NCBI GenBank assembly: GCA_025966315.1
Contig: JAOPUZ010000028.1
Coordinates: 1 to 53,489, forward strand
Direction of reading: 5' to 3'
Source: Frankiales bacterium
Lineage (GTDB): Bacteria > Actinomycetota > Actinomycetes > Mycobacteriales > Jatrophihabitantaceae
DNA: 53,489 nucleotides
Shown here: in pieces, positions 42,677-53,489 of the stretch
How positions within the stretch are numbered: the stretch's first letter is position 1
How the letters are laid out: each line of letters begins with the position of its first letter
Position numbers and translations under genes: made by a program
Notes under the pieces: generated by a model
What the model saw: only the letters and a program-made list of their open reading frames with translations
What the model was told of the DNA's origin: nothing
Databases searched by the model: none

Positions 42677-43708
42677 ATGGTCATCGTGATGACACCCGCG
42701 GCAACCGAGGACGAACTCGCCGGCGTCGTCCGGCACATCGAGGCGCACGGCGGCCAAGCCTTCGTCAGCCGCGGCGTGACGCGGACCATTGTCGGCGTGG
42801 TCGGCTCCGAGCAGGTGCTCGAGACGCTCGACGCCGATGGTCTGCCCGGGGTTGCCGACACCAAACGCATCACCGCGCCGTACAAGCTGGTGTCGGCGGA
42901 CAACCACACCAAGCGCAGCACGGTCCGGGTGGGCGGGGTACCGATCGGGCCCGACACGTTCACCCTGATCGCCGGTCCGTGCGCGGTCGAGACGCCCGAT
43001 CAGACGCTGCAGTCGGCGCTGCTGGCCAAACGGGCCGGCGCGACACTGTTGCGCGGCGGTGCGTACAAGCCACGCACGTCCCCTTACGCGTTCCAGGGAC
43101 TGGCGCTGGACGGGCTGAAGATCCTTTCCGAGGTACGAGCCGAGACCGGGCTGCCCATCGTGACCGAGGTCCTCGACGTGACCGACGTCGACGATGTGGC
43201 CGAGTACGCCGACATGTTGCAGGTTGGCGCCCGGAACATGCAGAACTTCGGCCTGCTGCAGGCCATGGGGTCGGTCGGCAAGCCGGTGATGCTCAAGCGC
43301 GGCCTGTCCGCGACGTACGAGGAATGGCTGATGGCGGCGGAGTACATCGCGCAGCGTGGCAACCTCGATGTGGTGCTGTGCGAGCGTGGCATCCGTTCCT
43401 ACGAACCGTCCATTCGCAACACCTTCGACGTGTCGGCGGTACCGATGATCCAGGCGCTGTCCCACCTGCCGATCATCGTCGACCCGTCACACGCCGCGGG
43501 TCGACGCGATCTGGTCGTGCCATTGGCCCGGGCCGGTATAGCGGCCGGCGCCGACGGCGTGATGGTGGATGTTCACCCCGACCCGGAAACGGCGCTGGTG
43601 GACGGCGCGCAGGCCCTGAACGGTGCCTCGCTGGACGAACTAGCTGAAGCCGTCGCCACCCTGCCGGCGCTGATGGGCCGGACGTCGGCCGCGCACCTGG
43701 CCGGCTGA
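42677..43708 (+). CDS. aroF: DAHP synthase, type I-beta (AroF-like) with N-terminal regulatory domain
   Basis: This 343-residue enzyme condenses PEP and erythrose-4-phosphate, the first step to aromatic amino acids. An N-terminal ferredoxin-like domain (residues 1-75) precedes the KDPG-like barrel with LIAGPCAVETPDQTL, LRGGAYKPRTSPYAFQG, KPVMLKRGL and IIVDPSHAAGRRDLV. The extra domain is the feedback-control unit in relatives. A second, unrelated (type II) DAHP synthase is at 45840-47261. Confidence 0.93.
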   Translation: MVIVMTPAATEDELAGVVRHIEAHGGQAFVSRGVTRTIVGVVGSEQVLETLDADGLPGVADTKRITAPYKLVSADNHTKRSTVRVGGVPIGPDTFTLIAGPCAVETPDQTLQSALLAKRAGATLLRGGAYKPRTSPYAFQGLALDGLKILSEVRAETGLPIVTEVLDVTDVDDVAEYADMLQVGARNMQNFGLLQAMGSVGKPVMLKRGLSATYEEWLMAAEYIAQRGNLDVVLCERGIRSYEPSIRNTFDVSAVPMIQALSHLPIIVDPSHAAGRRDLVVPLARAGIAAGADGVMVDVHPDPETALVDGAQALNGASLDELAEAVATLPALMGRTSAAHLAG

Positions 43709-43780
43709 GCTCGCCCGCCATTCACTCGTTGTGGTAGGAGCGGCCTGCCCTGAGTGGCAATTCCGGCCACGATCGCGTGG

Positions 43781-44689
43781 TCAGGCGGCTTCTTCGGCCA
43801 GGGGGCGTTGCGCGGGCACCTCGATGATGCCGCCCACCGGCTTCCATCCCGGCGGCCCGACGATGTGCAGGAACTTCGCCTTCAGGCCACGCGCGCTCCG
43901 GACGTCCCGGCCGATGTCGGCGAACTCGGCGAAGGCGACCTTGAGCGGGTTGTAGGTGTCGATGTTCTTGGTCAGGCCGTAATTCACCCGGTGCGTTTCC
44001 GGAACGAAGCTGCCGAACATCTTGTCCCAGATGATCAGGATGCCGGCGTAGTTCACGTCCAGATAGTCGGAATCACTGCCGTGGTGCACCCGGTGATGGG
44101 ACGGCGTGTTCATGATCGATTCGTACCAGCGCGGCAGGGTGCCCACCTTTTCGGTGTGCAGGAAGAACTGGTAACTGAGGCTCCAGGTCATAGCCAGGAA
44201 GATGATCCACGGCGGAATGCCGACCAGCGCCAACGGCAACCAGTACGGCAACGTGAACATCGGGGTCCACTTCTGCCGCAACGCGGTCGAGAAATTGAAG
44301 TGGGTGGACGAGTGATGCACGATGTGGCCCGCCCACATGAACCGGATCCGGTGCGCCGAGCGGTGGTACCAGTAATAGGCGAAATCGTCAGCGAAGAAGA
44401 CCAGCACCCAGGTGTACCAGGCGTGCGAGCTGAGTCGCAGCGGCGTCCATTCCCAGGCCGCGACGTAGACGATCAACACCACGACGCGCCAGAACAGATT
44501 GATCACCGAGTACCCGATGCCCATGAGCAGGCTGGTCCGGGTGTCCATGACGGTGTACCCGACAACCGTGGAGTCGGGGCCCATCCGGAACTGGTCGTGG
44601 TGCAGGACATGCACGGCGACGATTTCCAGGACGAGGAAGAAAAGGAAGACCGGGATGGCAAACGTGACCGGATCCAGGCTCTGGCCCAC
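43781..44689 (-). CDS. Sterol desaturase / fatty acid hydroxylase family membrane protein
   Basis: The 302-residue membrane protein has the di-iron histidine boxes WYHRSAHRIRF, GHIVHHSSTHFN and SHHRVHHGSD, and about four helices. Such enzymes hydroxylate or desaturate lipids, sterols or carotenoids. GTG 44689 has GGGGAG 7 nt upstream. A carotenoid substrate is conceivable given the cyclase 5 kb away, but nothing else supports it. Confidence 0.9.
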   Translation of the reverse strand: MGQSLDPVTFAIPVFLFFLVLEIVAVHVLHHDQFRMGPDSTVVGYTVMDTRTSLLMGIGYSVINLFWRVVVLIVYVAAWEWTPLRLSSHAWYTWVLVFFADDFAYYWYHRSAHRIRFMWAGHIVHHSSTHFNFSTALRQKWTPMFTLPYWLPLALVGIPPWIIFLAMTWSLSYQFFLHTEKVGTLPRWYESIMNTPSHHRVHHGSDSDYLDVNYAGILIIWDKMFGSFVPETHRVNYGLTKNIDTYNPLKVAFAEFADIGRDVRSARGLKAKFLHIVGPPGWKPVGGIIEVPAQRPLAEEAA

Positions 44690-44811
44690 CAGTTACTCCC
44701 CTTTTTGTGCAGCCCCCGAGGTTAACAGCGTGTGATGAGGCTAGGTCTGTCGACCCTAAAGTGCAAAGAAGACCGGCAAACACGCCACTCGCGTGCCGTC
44801 GAGGTGAGGGC

Positions 44812-48304
<3,493 letters not shown>

Positions 48305-48375
48305 AACCAGTTCACCTGCTCTATCTGCACTATCTGCGCTAATCATCGAGTGGGTTGGTCGTTCGTCCGGGGAGC

Positions 48376-48879
48376 CTAGTCGCGTCCGGACCCCTGATCG
48401 GGCCATATCGCGCGGATGGTTTGCCAGCGGGCGAGGTTGTGGCGGGCGTCGGCGATGGCGTCGTGGGCGTCGACGCCGGCGGCCGGAAGTGGCGGCGAAC
48501 CCGCGTCTTCCCAGAGCTGTCGCAGTTCGTGGGTGAAGCGCGGGATCGGCCGCGGCAGGGCTCGCATGTCACCCCAGAGCTGCGCCAGCACGACATGGTC
48601 GTAACCGGCCATCCAGGCCCAGAGTTCTATCTTTCCCGGCGCCTCGGTCAGGAAAGCCAGCAGCTCGTCCCGGATCCGGGCACGCGAGCGCCACGCGCCG
48701 TCCGCGGGTGAGGGCAACTGGTTCAGGACGTTCTGACGAACCCAGTCGATGGCACGGGACGGGTCGAACTCGGTCGACACCGCATAGAATTCGCGGCCGT
48801 CCTCGCCCACCACCCCGATCGACACGAGCGAGACCGTGGTGCCGTCCTCGATGAACTCGCAGTCGTAGAAGAAGCGCAC
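48376..48879 (-). CDS. DEDD 3'-5' exoribonuclease (Rv2179c-like)
   Basis: The 167-residue protein is an RNase-T-like exonuclease of the Rv2179c family. It has D6 and E8 (FFYDCEFIED), then ELWAWMAGYDHVVL and DAHDAIADARHNL with the last acidic residues. The E. coli-like relatives trim RNA 3' ends. GTG 48879 is the only suitable start. Its place beside the type II DAHP synthase region matches mycobacteria. Confidence 0.9.
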   Translation of the reverse strand: MRFFYDCEFIEDGTTVSLVSIGVVGEDGREFYAVSTEFDPSRAIDWVRQNVLNQLPSPADGAWRSRARIRDELLAFLTEAPGKIELWAWMAGYDHVVLAQLWGDMRALPRPIPRFTHELRQLWEDAGSPPLPAAGVDAHDAIADARHNLARWQTIRAIWPDQGSGRD

Positions 48880-48890
48880 CGTCGGCCGAC

Positions 48891-49667
48891 TCAGCCGGCA
48901 CGTTCGGTCGGAATACGCGCGGCCTCACCGGCCGAAGCGCTCGGGCCGGCCGGATCCTGCGGCCCGCGCTTGGCCCCGAACGCGGGATTGTCATAGCGAA
49001 GCTTCATCTTGGCCGCGTACACGTCGACGTACTCCTGGCCGGAAAGCCGCATCAGTTCGTACATGATCTCGTCGGTCATGGACCGCTCCACGAACCGGTC
49101 ACCGGACAGCCCCTCGTAGCGGGAGAAATCCAGCGGCTCCCCGAAACGCACCCCCGGACGCGGCCGTAGCCGGGGCCACCGGCGGCCGGTGGGCTGCACC
49201 TTGTCGGTGTTCACCATGGCCACCGGGATCACCGGGACGCCGGCCTCCAGCGCCATCCGGGCCACCCCGGTCTTGCCCTTGTACAGCCGTCCGTCGGGCG
49301 AGCGAGTGCCTTCCGGGTAGATCCCGAGCATGCTGCCTTCGCCCAGGATTCGGATCCCGGCGGTCAGCGCACCGCGCGAGGCGTCGGCATCGTCGCGATC
49401 GATCGGAACCTGCCCGATGGCCCGGAAGAACACCCGCGACAGCCGTCCCTTCAAGCCGGGGGTGGTGAAGTACTCCGACTTGGCCAGGAAGGTCACCCGC
49501 CGGCGCAGCATCACGGGCATGAAGAACGAGTCACAGAACGACAGATGATTGCTGGCCAGGATGACGCCGCCGCTGGCCGGGACGTGCTCCGTACCTTCGG
49601 CCCAGGGTCGCCAGATCCCGCGCAGCAGCGGGCCCAACCCGACGTATTTGAGGAACCAATACAGCAC
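48891..49667 (-). CDS. 1-acyl-glycerol-3-phosphate acyltransferase (PlsC family)
   Basis: The 258-residue protein has the acyltransferase blocks SNHLSFCDSFF (H41-x4-D46), GQVPIDRDD, GIYPEGTRSPDG and VPVIPVAMV. It makes phosphatidic acid or related lipids at the membrane. GTG 49667 has AGGAGG 8 nt upstream. It corresponds to Rv2182c in the mycobacterial order and sits 11 nt from the exoribonuclease gene. Confidence 0.92.
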   Translation of the reverse strand: MLYWFLKYVGLGPLLRGIWRPWAEGTEHVPASGGVILASNHLSFCDSFFMPVMLRRRVTFLAKSEYFTTPGLKGRLSRVFFRAIGQVPIDRDDADASRGALTAGIRILGEGSMLGIYPEGTRSPDGRLYKGKTGVARMALEAGVPVIPVAMVNTDKVQPTGRRWPRLRPRPGVRFGEPLDFSRYEGLSGDRFVERSMTDEIMYELMRLSGQEYVDVYAAKMKLRYDNPAFGAKRGPQDPAGPSASAGEAARIPTERAG

Positions 49668-49881
49668 CTCGACGGCCTCCTGATATCGATCTGCTGCGGA
49701 TTTGCGGCGGATCTTTATAGAGGATCCTCACTTACCAGCACTGGTCGCGTGACCTGACCCTATCCGGGGGGCATGATGAACGTCTACGCGACGACGTCCG
49801 TTCGGTGGCAGTCGGTCAGCACCGAGGGCCTGCCGACCACCGCTGGCCATCGTCGGCAACCGCTTGGCAACAGGAGAAGCC

Positions 49882-50670
49882 GTGATCAGCTCATCACCGG
49901 TGTTGGTCGGCGCCGAGCCGTTTTCCCACGACGGGGACGGGGTGAACGGCCGGATCGGGGTCGTGGTCAGTCACGGCTTCACCGGCGCCCCGCTGAGCCT
50001 GCGACCGTGGGCCGATCATCTGGCCGAGGCCGGTTATTCGGTACGGCTGCCCCGCCTCCCCGGGCACGGGACGGTCTGGACCGATCTCAACCGGACGCGT
50101 TGGACGGATTGGTACGCCGAGATCCGTACCGCCTACCTCGAATTGGTGGATAAATGCGACGTGGTGTTCGCCTGCGGCCTGTCGATGGGCGGCGCGCTGG
50201 TGACCCGGCTGGCAGAGGAATTCGGCGACGGGGTGGCCGGACTGGTCCTGGTGAACCCCGCGTACGGCACCCTGCGCCGGGACGCGAAATTTGCCCGTTA
50301 TGTCTCGCTGGCTGTGCCGTCCATCGCGGGCATCGGCAGCGACATCAAGCGCAAGGGCGCCGCCGAACTCGGCTACGACCGGACGCCGCTGCGCGCGTTC
50401 GCGTCCCTGCAGCAGCTCTGGCGGGTCACGGTCGCCGACCTGGCCAAGGTGCGGGCGCCGATCTTGTTCTTCCACTCCACCGAGGATCACGTCGTGGATG
50501 AGCTCTCCGGCCGCCTGCTGCACGCTGGCGCGACCAATACGACGGTCGACGAGGTCCTGCTTCACGACAGCTATCACGTCGCCACGATGGACAACGACGC
50601 CCCCAAGATCTTTGCGGGCAGCGTCAACTTCATCGCTGAGCGGACCCGTGTTCTCGTAGGCGAGCGCTGA
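49882..50670 (+). CDS. Alpha/beta-hydrolase (carboxylesterase / monoglyceride lipase type)
   Basis: The 262-residue hydrolase has the oxyanion loop VVSHGFTGAPLSLRPW, nucleophile S101 in CGLSMGGAL, acid in HSTEDHVVD and base in DSYHVATMD. It resembles Est30-type carboxylesterases. GTG 49882 is chosen since ACAGGAGAAGCC precedes it. Its stop overlaps the next gene's ATG by one base. Confidence 0.9.
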   Translation: MISSSPVLVGAEPFSHDGDGVNGRIGVVVSHGFTGAPLSLRPWADHLAEAGYSVRLPRLPGHGTVWTDLNRTRWTDWYAEIRTAYLELVDKCDVVFACGLSMGGALVTRLAEEFGDGVAGLVLVNPAYGTLRRDAKFARYVSLAVPSIAGIGSDIKRKGAAELGYDRTPLRAFASLQQLWRVTVADLAKVRAPILFFHSTEDHVVDELSGRLLHAGATNTTVDEVLLHDSYHVATMDNDAPKIFAGSVNFIAERTRVLVGER

Positions 50671-51470
50671 TGAATCCCGCGCCCTCGCACCGCGGCCGCC
50701 GGGACAACGGCCTGGACAGCGACAAGTTCCTCGCCATTGCCGACGTCGATCCGCGGCTGTCCGACCATCTGCTCGATGTGCTGGGCCTGCGTCAGCTCGC
50801 GGCCTACGTCGAGCCCGCACCGCAGGGCACGCCGGTGGCGGCCGACCGGGTGTTCGTGGCGGCCGACCGGACCGACGAGGGCCGAACCATTCTCGGCGAA
50901 CTCGCCGCCGAACTGGGCATTTCCGTCGCGCACGCCGGCGACGGGGTGCGAACTCCGGGCACGCCGGGCAGCGCGTCAGGGGCGCCGGATACCCCCGGCC
51001 AACCGGCTGAGGATGCCGCCGACGAGGGATTCGAGGGGTTCACCAACGACGGTCCGGGTGGGCCGACCGCCCGGCCGGACCCACTCGCCGGCGTGGACAC
51101 CGACGCCGTGTTCGCTGAGATCGTGTCTGGATTGGGCGAACTCAACCGGCCGCTCTACGAGATCTCGGTATCGCCGGCCGACCACGCCGTCGCGACCAAC
51201 GACAGCGCCGCCGACGAGATCGACGAGGTCGAGCACTTCATCCCGCCGCCGGCACCCCCGATCCCGAAGATGTCCTTCGGGGCGGCCTTGGCGGTACTGG
51301 TCACGCTGGTCGGGATCCTGACGTTGGCCTTCGGGTCCAGGCTCGGCTTGCCCGCTGACGTGCCGCTGCCGCTCGGGGTGGTCTTGATCTTGTTCGGCAC
51401 CGTGATGCTGGTACTGCGGCTGCGTCCGGAACCCTGGGACGATCCGGACGACGACGGCGCGGTCGTCTGA
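50670..51470 (+). CDS. Conserved actinobacterial protein with two C-terminal membrane helices
   Basis: The 266-residue protein has a small N-terminal alpha/beta part (DSDKFLAIADVDPRLSDHLL, VAADRVFVAADRTDEGR). A disordered Gly/Pro/Asp linker follows, then helices MSFGAALAVLVTLVGILTLA and LPLGVVLILFGTVMLVLRL. The tail is acidic (DDPDDDG). No function is known. Its ATG shares a base with the hydrolase stop (TGATG), so they are coupled. Confidence 0.7.
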   Translation: MNPAPSHRGRRDNGLDSDKFLAIADVDPRLSDHLLDVLGLRQLAAYVEPAPQGTPVAADRVFVAADRTDEGRTILGELAAELGISVAHAGDGVRTPGTPGSASGAPDTPGQPAEDAADEGFEGFTNDGPGGPTARPDPLAGVDTDAVFAEIVSGLGELNRPLYEISVSPADHAVATNDSAADEIDEVEHFIPPPAPPIPKMSFGAALAVLVTLVGILTLAFGSRLGLPADVPLPLGVVLILFGTVMLVLRLRPEPWDDPDDDGAVV

Positions 51471-51564
51471 CTGAGTTCGCTTCGCAGCGTTCGTTTGTCC
51501 GTCATGTCAATGTGGCGTTGCTGACACTTCCGAGCTGGACCGTGCTCGACGGGAGGTGTTTCGC

Positions 51565-51801
51565 ATGATGACTTCTGAAGAGACCGTTTTTGTGCTGTGG
51601 TGCCGGCTGACCGGCAGCGACCCGCAGGATTTCGGCGCCGAGGAGCGCGCGTCGTTCCTGGCTCGCCCCCAGGTGAGCGAGCTGGCCCAGACGCCGTATG
51701 CGGTGCTGCTGGACGCCGGCATTACCGCGGCCCGGCGCGGGTCGCTGCCGCTGGAGCGGTGGCTCGGCGCGGTGCGTACGGTCCGTCCGATCGGGGTCTG
51801 A
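51565..51801 (+). CDS. Small hypothetical protein
   Basis: The 78-residue soluble helical protein starts MMTSEETVFVLWCRLTGSDP and contains EERASFLARPQVSELAQTPY. ATG 51565 has GGAGG 8 nt upstream, which rules against the GTG at 51556 inside that site. No family recognised. Confidence 0.6.
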   Translation: MMTSEETVFVLWCRLTGSDPQDFGAEERASFLARPQVSELAQTPYAVLLDAGITAARRGSLPLERWLGAVRTVRPIGV

Positions 51802-51860
51802 GCCGCCCGGCTCGACCCGCGCTACGGCAAGCCGGCTGATCTCCGTGACATCCTGCGGCG

Positions 51861-52451
51861 GTGACTGCTGAGCGTTGGCGCGCCGCCGTAACCGCCGTAC
51901 TCGACGCGTTGCCGGACGTCACGCCGCGCTGTGGTGACGTCACGGTGCTGGCGGTGGATGGCGGTGCGGCGGCCGGAAAGTCGGAATTGGCGACGGAGCT
52001 CGCGGCGGCCCTGCAAGCCCGAGTCCTCGACACCGTGCACACCGATGACCTGCTCGAGGGATGGACCGGCCAGTTCACGTTCTGGCCGCGGCTGCGCGAT
52101 GACGTGCTCCAGCCGTTGAGCCGAGGCCGGCCCGGGCACTACCGCCGCTACGACTGGAACATCGGCGCCTTCGCCGATGAGGTGACCGTAGTGCCGCCGC
52201 AGGTCCTGCTCGTCGAAGGCGTTTCCGCGATCCAAGCGTGCGGGCCCTATCTGGCGCTCGGTGTGCTGATCACCGTTGACCGGGCGGAACGCGAGCGACG
52301 CTGGCGCGCGCGGGACCTCCCCAGCCGCGCGGAGGTCGACCCGCAGCACGAGCCGCAGTTGCCCGCGGAATGGCGCACCTGGCTGGCGGCCGAGGACGAC
52401 TACTTCGGTGCCTGGCAGGCGCCGGTTGGTGTGCCGATCCTGCGTTGCTGA
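51861..52451 (+). CDS. P-loop kinase (uridine-kinase-like)
   Basis: The 196-residue NTPase has Walker A DGGAAAGKSELATELA, an acceptor-site motif DTVHTDDLLEGW and VLLVEGVSAIQAC, then a lid ERERRWRARD. It resembles actinobacterial uridine kinase-like proteins whose substrates are unproven. A GTG at 51861 is used. Confidence 0.82.
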   Translation: MTAERWRAAVTAVLDALPDVTPRCGDVTVLAVDGGAAAGKSELATELAAALQARVLDTVHTDDLLEGWTGQFTFWPRLRDDVLQPLSRGRPGHYRRYDWNIGAFADEVTVVPPQVLLVEGVSAIQACGPYLALGVLITVDRAERERRWRARDLPSRAEVDPQHEPQLPAEWRTWLAAEDDYFGAWQAPVGVPILRC

Positions 52452-52493
52452 CGTCCCAGTTAGACCTGTCCCCCGCACCGCTTCAGCGGTTGC

Positions 52494-53195
52494 TCATCGG
52501 CCATCGGCGGCCAGCCCCAGTTCGACCAGCAACGGCCGGTGATCGCTGGCCACGAGCACGTCCGGCGAATCGATCACGGTGGTGCTCAGCACCCGGATCC
52601 GCGAATCGACGAACACCGAGTCGATGCGTCGTTGCGGGGCCAGCGCCGAATAGGTGAAACCGTCACCTGAGCCGGTCACCGCGAAGGCGTCCGCTCCGAA
52701 GTCCAGTGCTCGACGCCAGGTAGCCGAGGTCGGCACGGCGTTGAGGTCGCCGGCCACGACCAGCGGCACCTCGGCCGGCACGAGCTGCCGGGCGTGCGCG
52801 GCAAGCTCGTCGAGATGCCGCAGCCGGGGCGCCTCGATCAGATCAAGATGGGTGCCGGCCACCGCGAACTCGTGGCCGGACAGCCGAAGTCGCGCCAGTG
52901 CGGCGCCCCGATGGTGCAGATGGCGGTCGGTCGTGAACGCCACGTCGAAGGCCTGGACCACATCTACGCCGAGTGAGGACAGGATCAGATTGGCGCCGGC
53001 TGGTCGGCCACCACCCACGACCACCATTCCCGCGCGCCGCGCCAGCGATGCGCACTTGGACCGCCAGCGCAGGAAGCGCGGCGCCTCCTGGACGATCGCG
53101 ACGTGCGGATTGAGCTCGCGCATCACCCGGCCGAGAGCGAGGACGTCGTCCCGCATGGAGCGAACGTTGTAGCAGAGCAGCCGGCAGATGGTCAT
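52494..53195 (-). CDS. Endonuclease/exonuclease/phosphatase (EEP) family hydrolase
   Basis: The 233-residue protein has all EEP blocks: LLCYNVRS, IVQEAPR (metal Glu), GTHLDLIE, VAGDLNAVP and the closing SDHRPLLVEL. Members cut DNA, phosphoesters of lipids or nucleotides; specificity is open. It has no signal peptide, so it acts in the cytoplasm. Confidence 0.88.
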   Translation of the reverse strand: MTICRLLCYNVRSMRDDVLALGRVMRELNPHVAIVQEAPRFLRWRSKCASLARRAGMVVVGGGRPAGANLILSSLGVDVVQAFDVAFTTDRHLHHRGAALARLRLSGHEFAVAGTHLDLIEAPRLRHLDELAAHARQLVPAEVPLVVAGDLNAVPTSATWRRALDFGADAFAVTGSGDGFTYSALAPQRRIDSVFVDSRIRVLSTTVIDSPDVLVASDHRPLLVELGLAADGR

Positions 53196-53226
53196 GGCGT
53201 CATTCTCGCCGATGGCCGTTGCCCGA

Positions 53227-53489
53227 TCACCAACGGCGGCGGGCCAGGTCAGCCGCGCCGACCAAGCCGGCGTCGGGGCCGAGTTCGGCCAGTCTGATCT
53301 GGGCGGGCGGACGGAACCCTCGCCCGGTCAAGCTCTCGGCGAAGGTATCTCGGGCCGGGGCCAGCAACAGCTCGGCCGCATCGGACACCCCACCGCCGAT
53401 GACGAACACCGCCGGGTCGATGACGGCGGCGAGGCTGGCCAGACCGCGGCCCAGCCAGCGCCCCATTGCCGTGTAGATCTCGGTGGCCG
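53227..53489 (-). CDS. ROK-family sugar kinase (glucokinase), C-terminal part
   Basis: The frame enters from the right edge (ATEIYTAMGRWLGRGLAS) and carries the ROK C-terminal stretch DPAVFVIGGGVSDAAELLL, then ends at 53227. ROK glucokinases phosphorylate glucose and allied sugars. The catalytic and zinc-binding parts lie outside the window. Confidence 0.85.
   Translation of the reverse strand, partial: ATEIYTAMGRWLGRGLASLAAVIDPAVFVIGGGVSDAAELLLAPARDTFAESLTGRGFRPPAQIRLAELGPDAGLVGAADLARRRW

Noticed and set aside
49773-50153. Plus-strand frame before the alpha/beta hydrolase
   Set aside because: It overlaps the hydrolase in another frame and turns into Arg/Gly-rich nonsense; no ribosome site.

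Overview
The window is a high-GC chromosomal segment of an actinobacterium (Actinomycetota). Supporting signs are the argS-lysA-hom-thrC-thrB-rho gene order, a Rho with a long low-complexity insert, a PknL/Rv2175c/type II DAHP synthase/Rv2179c/acyltransferase neighbourhood like that of mycobacteria, a split CrtYc/CrtYd lycopene cyclase, an F420-type flavin/deazaflavin fold protein, and many genes that appear leaderless (a TANNNT box 6-7 nt before an ATG or GTG). The exact genus cannot be told from the sequence.

Layout. (1) 1-9480 is core: the rho start at the left edge, then the minus-strand operon argS-lysA-hom-thrC-thrB with 1-4 nt overlaps between most genes. Divergent from it are a DUF3105 and a DUF305 membrane-anchored protein and a tRNA-Arg(CCG). 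(2) 9433-16348 is a 6.9-kb island bounded by a 46-bp direct repeat of the 3' end of that tRNA. It carries a TrlF-like PHP plus SMC-type ATPase split into two overlapping frames, an integrase reduced to its two ends, a ribbon-helix-helix antitoxin behind a frameshifted toxin-like gene, and an intact AbiEi/AbiEii-type (type IV) toxin-antitoxin pair with an inverted-repeat operator. I read it as a small, immobilised, defence-type element.

(3) 16350-26150 is accessory DNA. It has a stress group (FMN reductase, two Hsp20 chaperones, HtrA-like protease, DUF1269 protein) and then a run of decayed genes: a STAS fragment, a LuxR HTH fragment, a truncated two-domain ice-binding-like surface protein and an AraC regulator broken by one missing base. 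(4) 26900-32200 has a DUF6221-like protein, a DHA2-type exporter, and a divergent LLM flavoprotein/acyl-CoA-dehydrogenase-like oxygenase/NTF2-like trio that probably acts on one small molecule. (5) 32350-38420 holds a 24-residue membrane peptide, a headless MarR fragment next to a PPOX/F420 protein, a FAH-family hydrolase, a cobalamin-riboswitch-controlled cbtB-cbtA-FhuF-like operon, a nicotinamidase, a GNAT and an aldo/keto reductase.

(6) 38500-53489 is core again. It contains lycopene cyclase halves, an Rv2175c-like protein, a spermidine-synthase-like protein, PknL with four PASTA domains, a type I DAHP synthase, a fatty-acid-hydroxylase-family protein, threonine aldolase, a type II DAHP synthase, a phosphofructokinase with the pyrophosphate-type D104/K124 pair, an Rv2179c-like exoribonuclease, a lysophosphatidate-type acyltransferase, an alpha/beta hydrolase, several small conserved proteins, an EEP-family hydrolase and the C-terminus of a ROK sugar kinase at the right edge.
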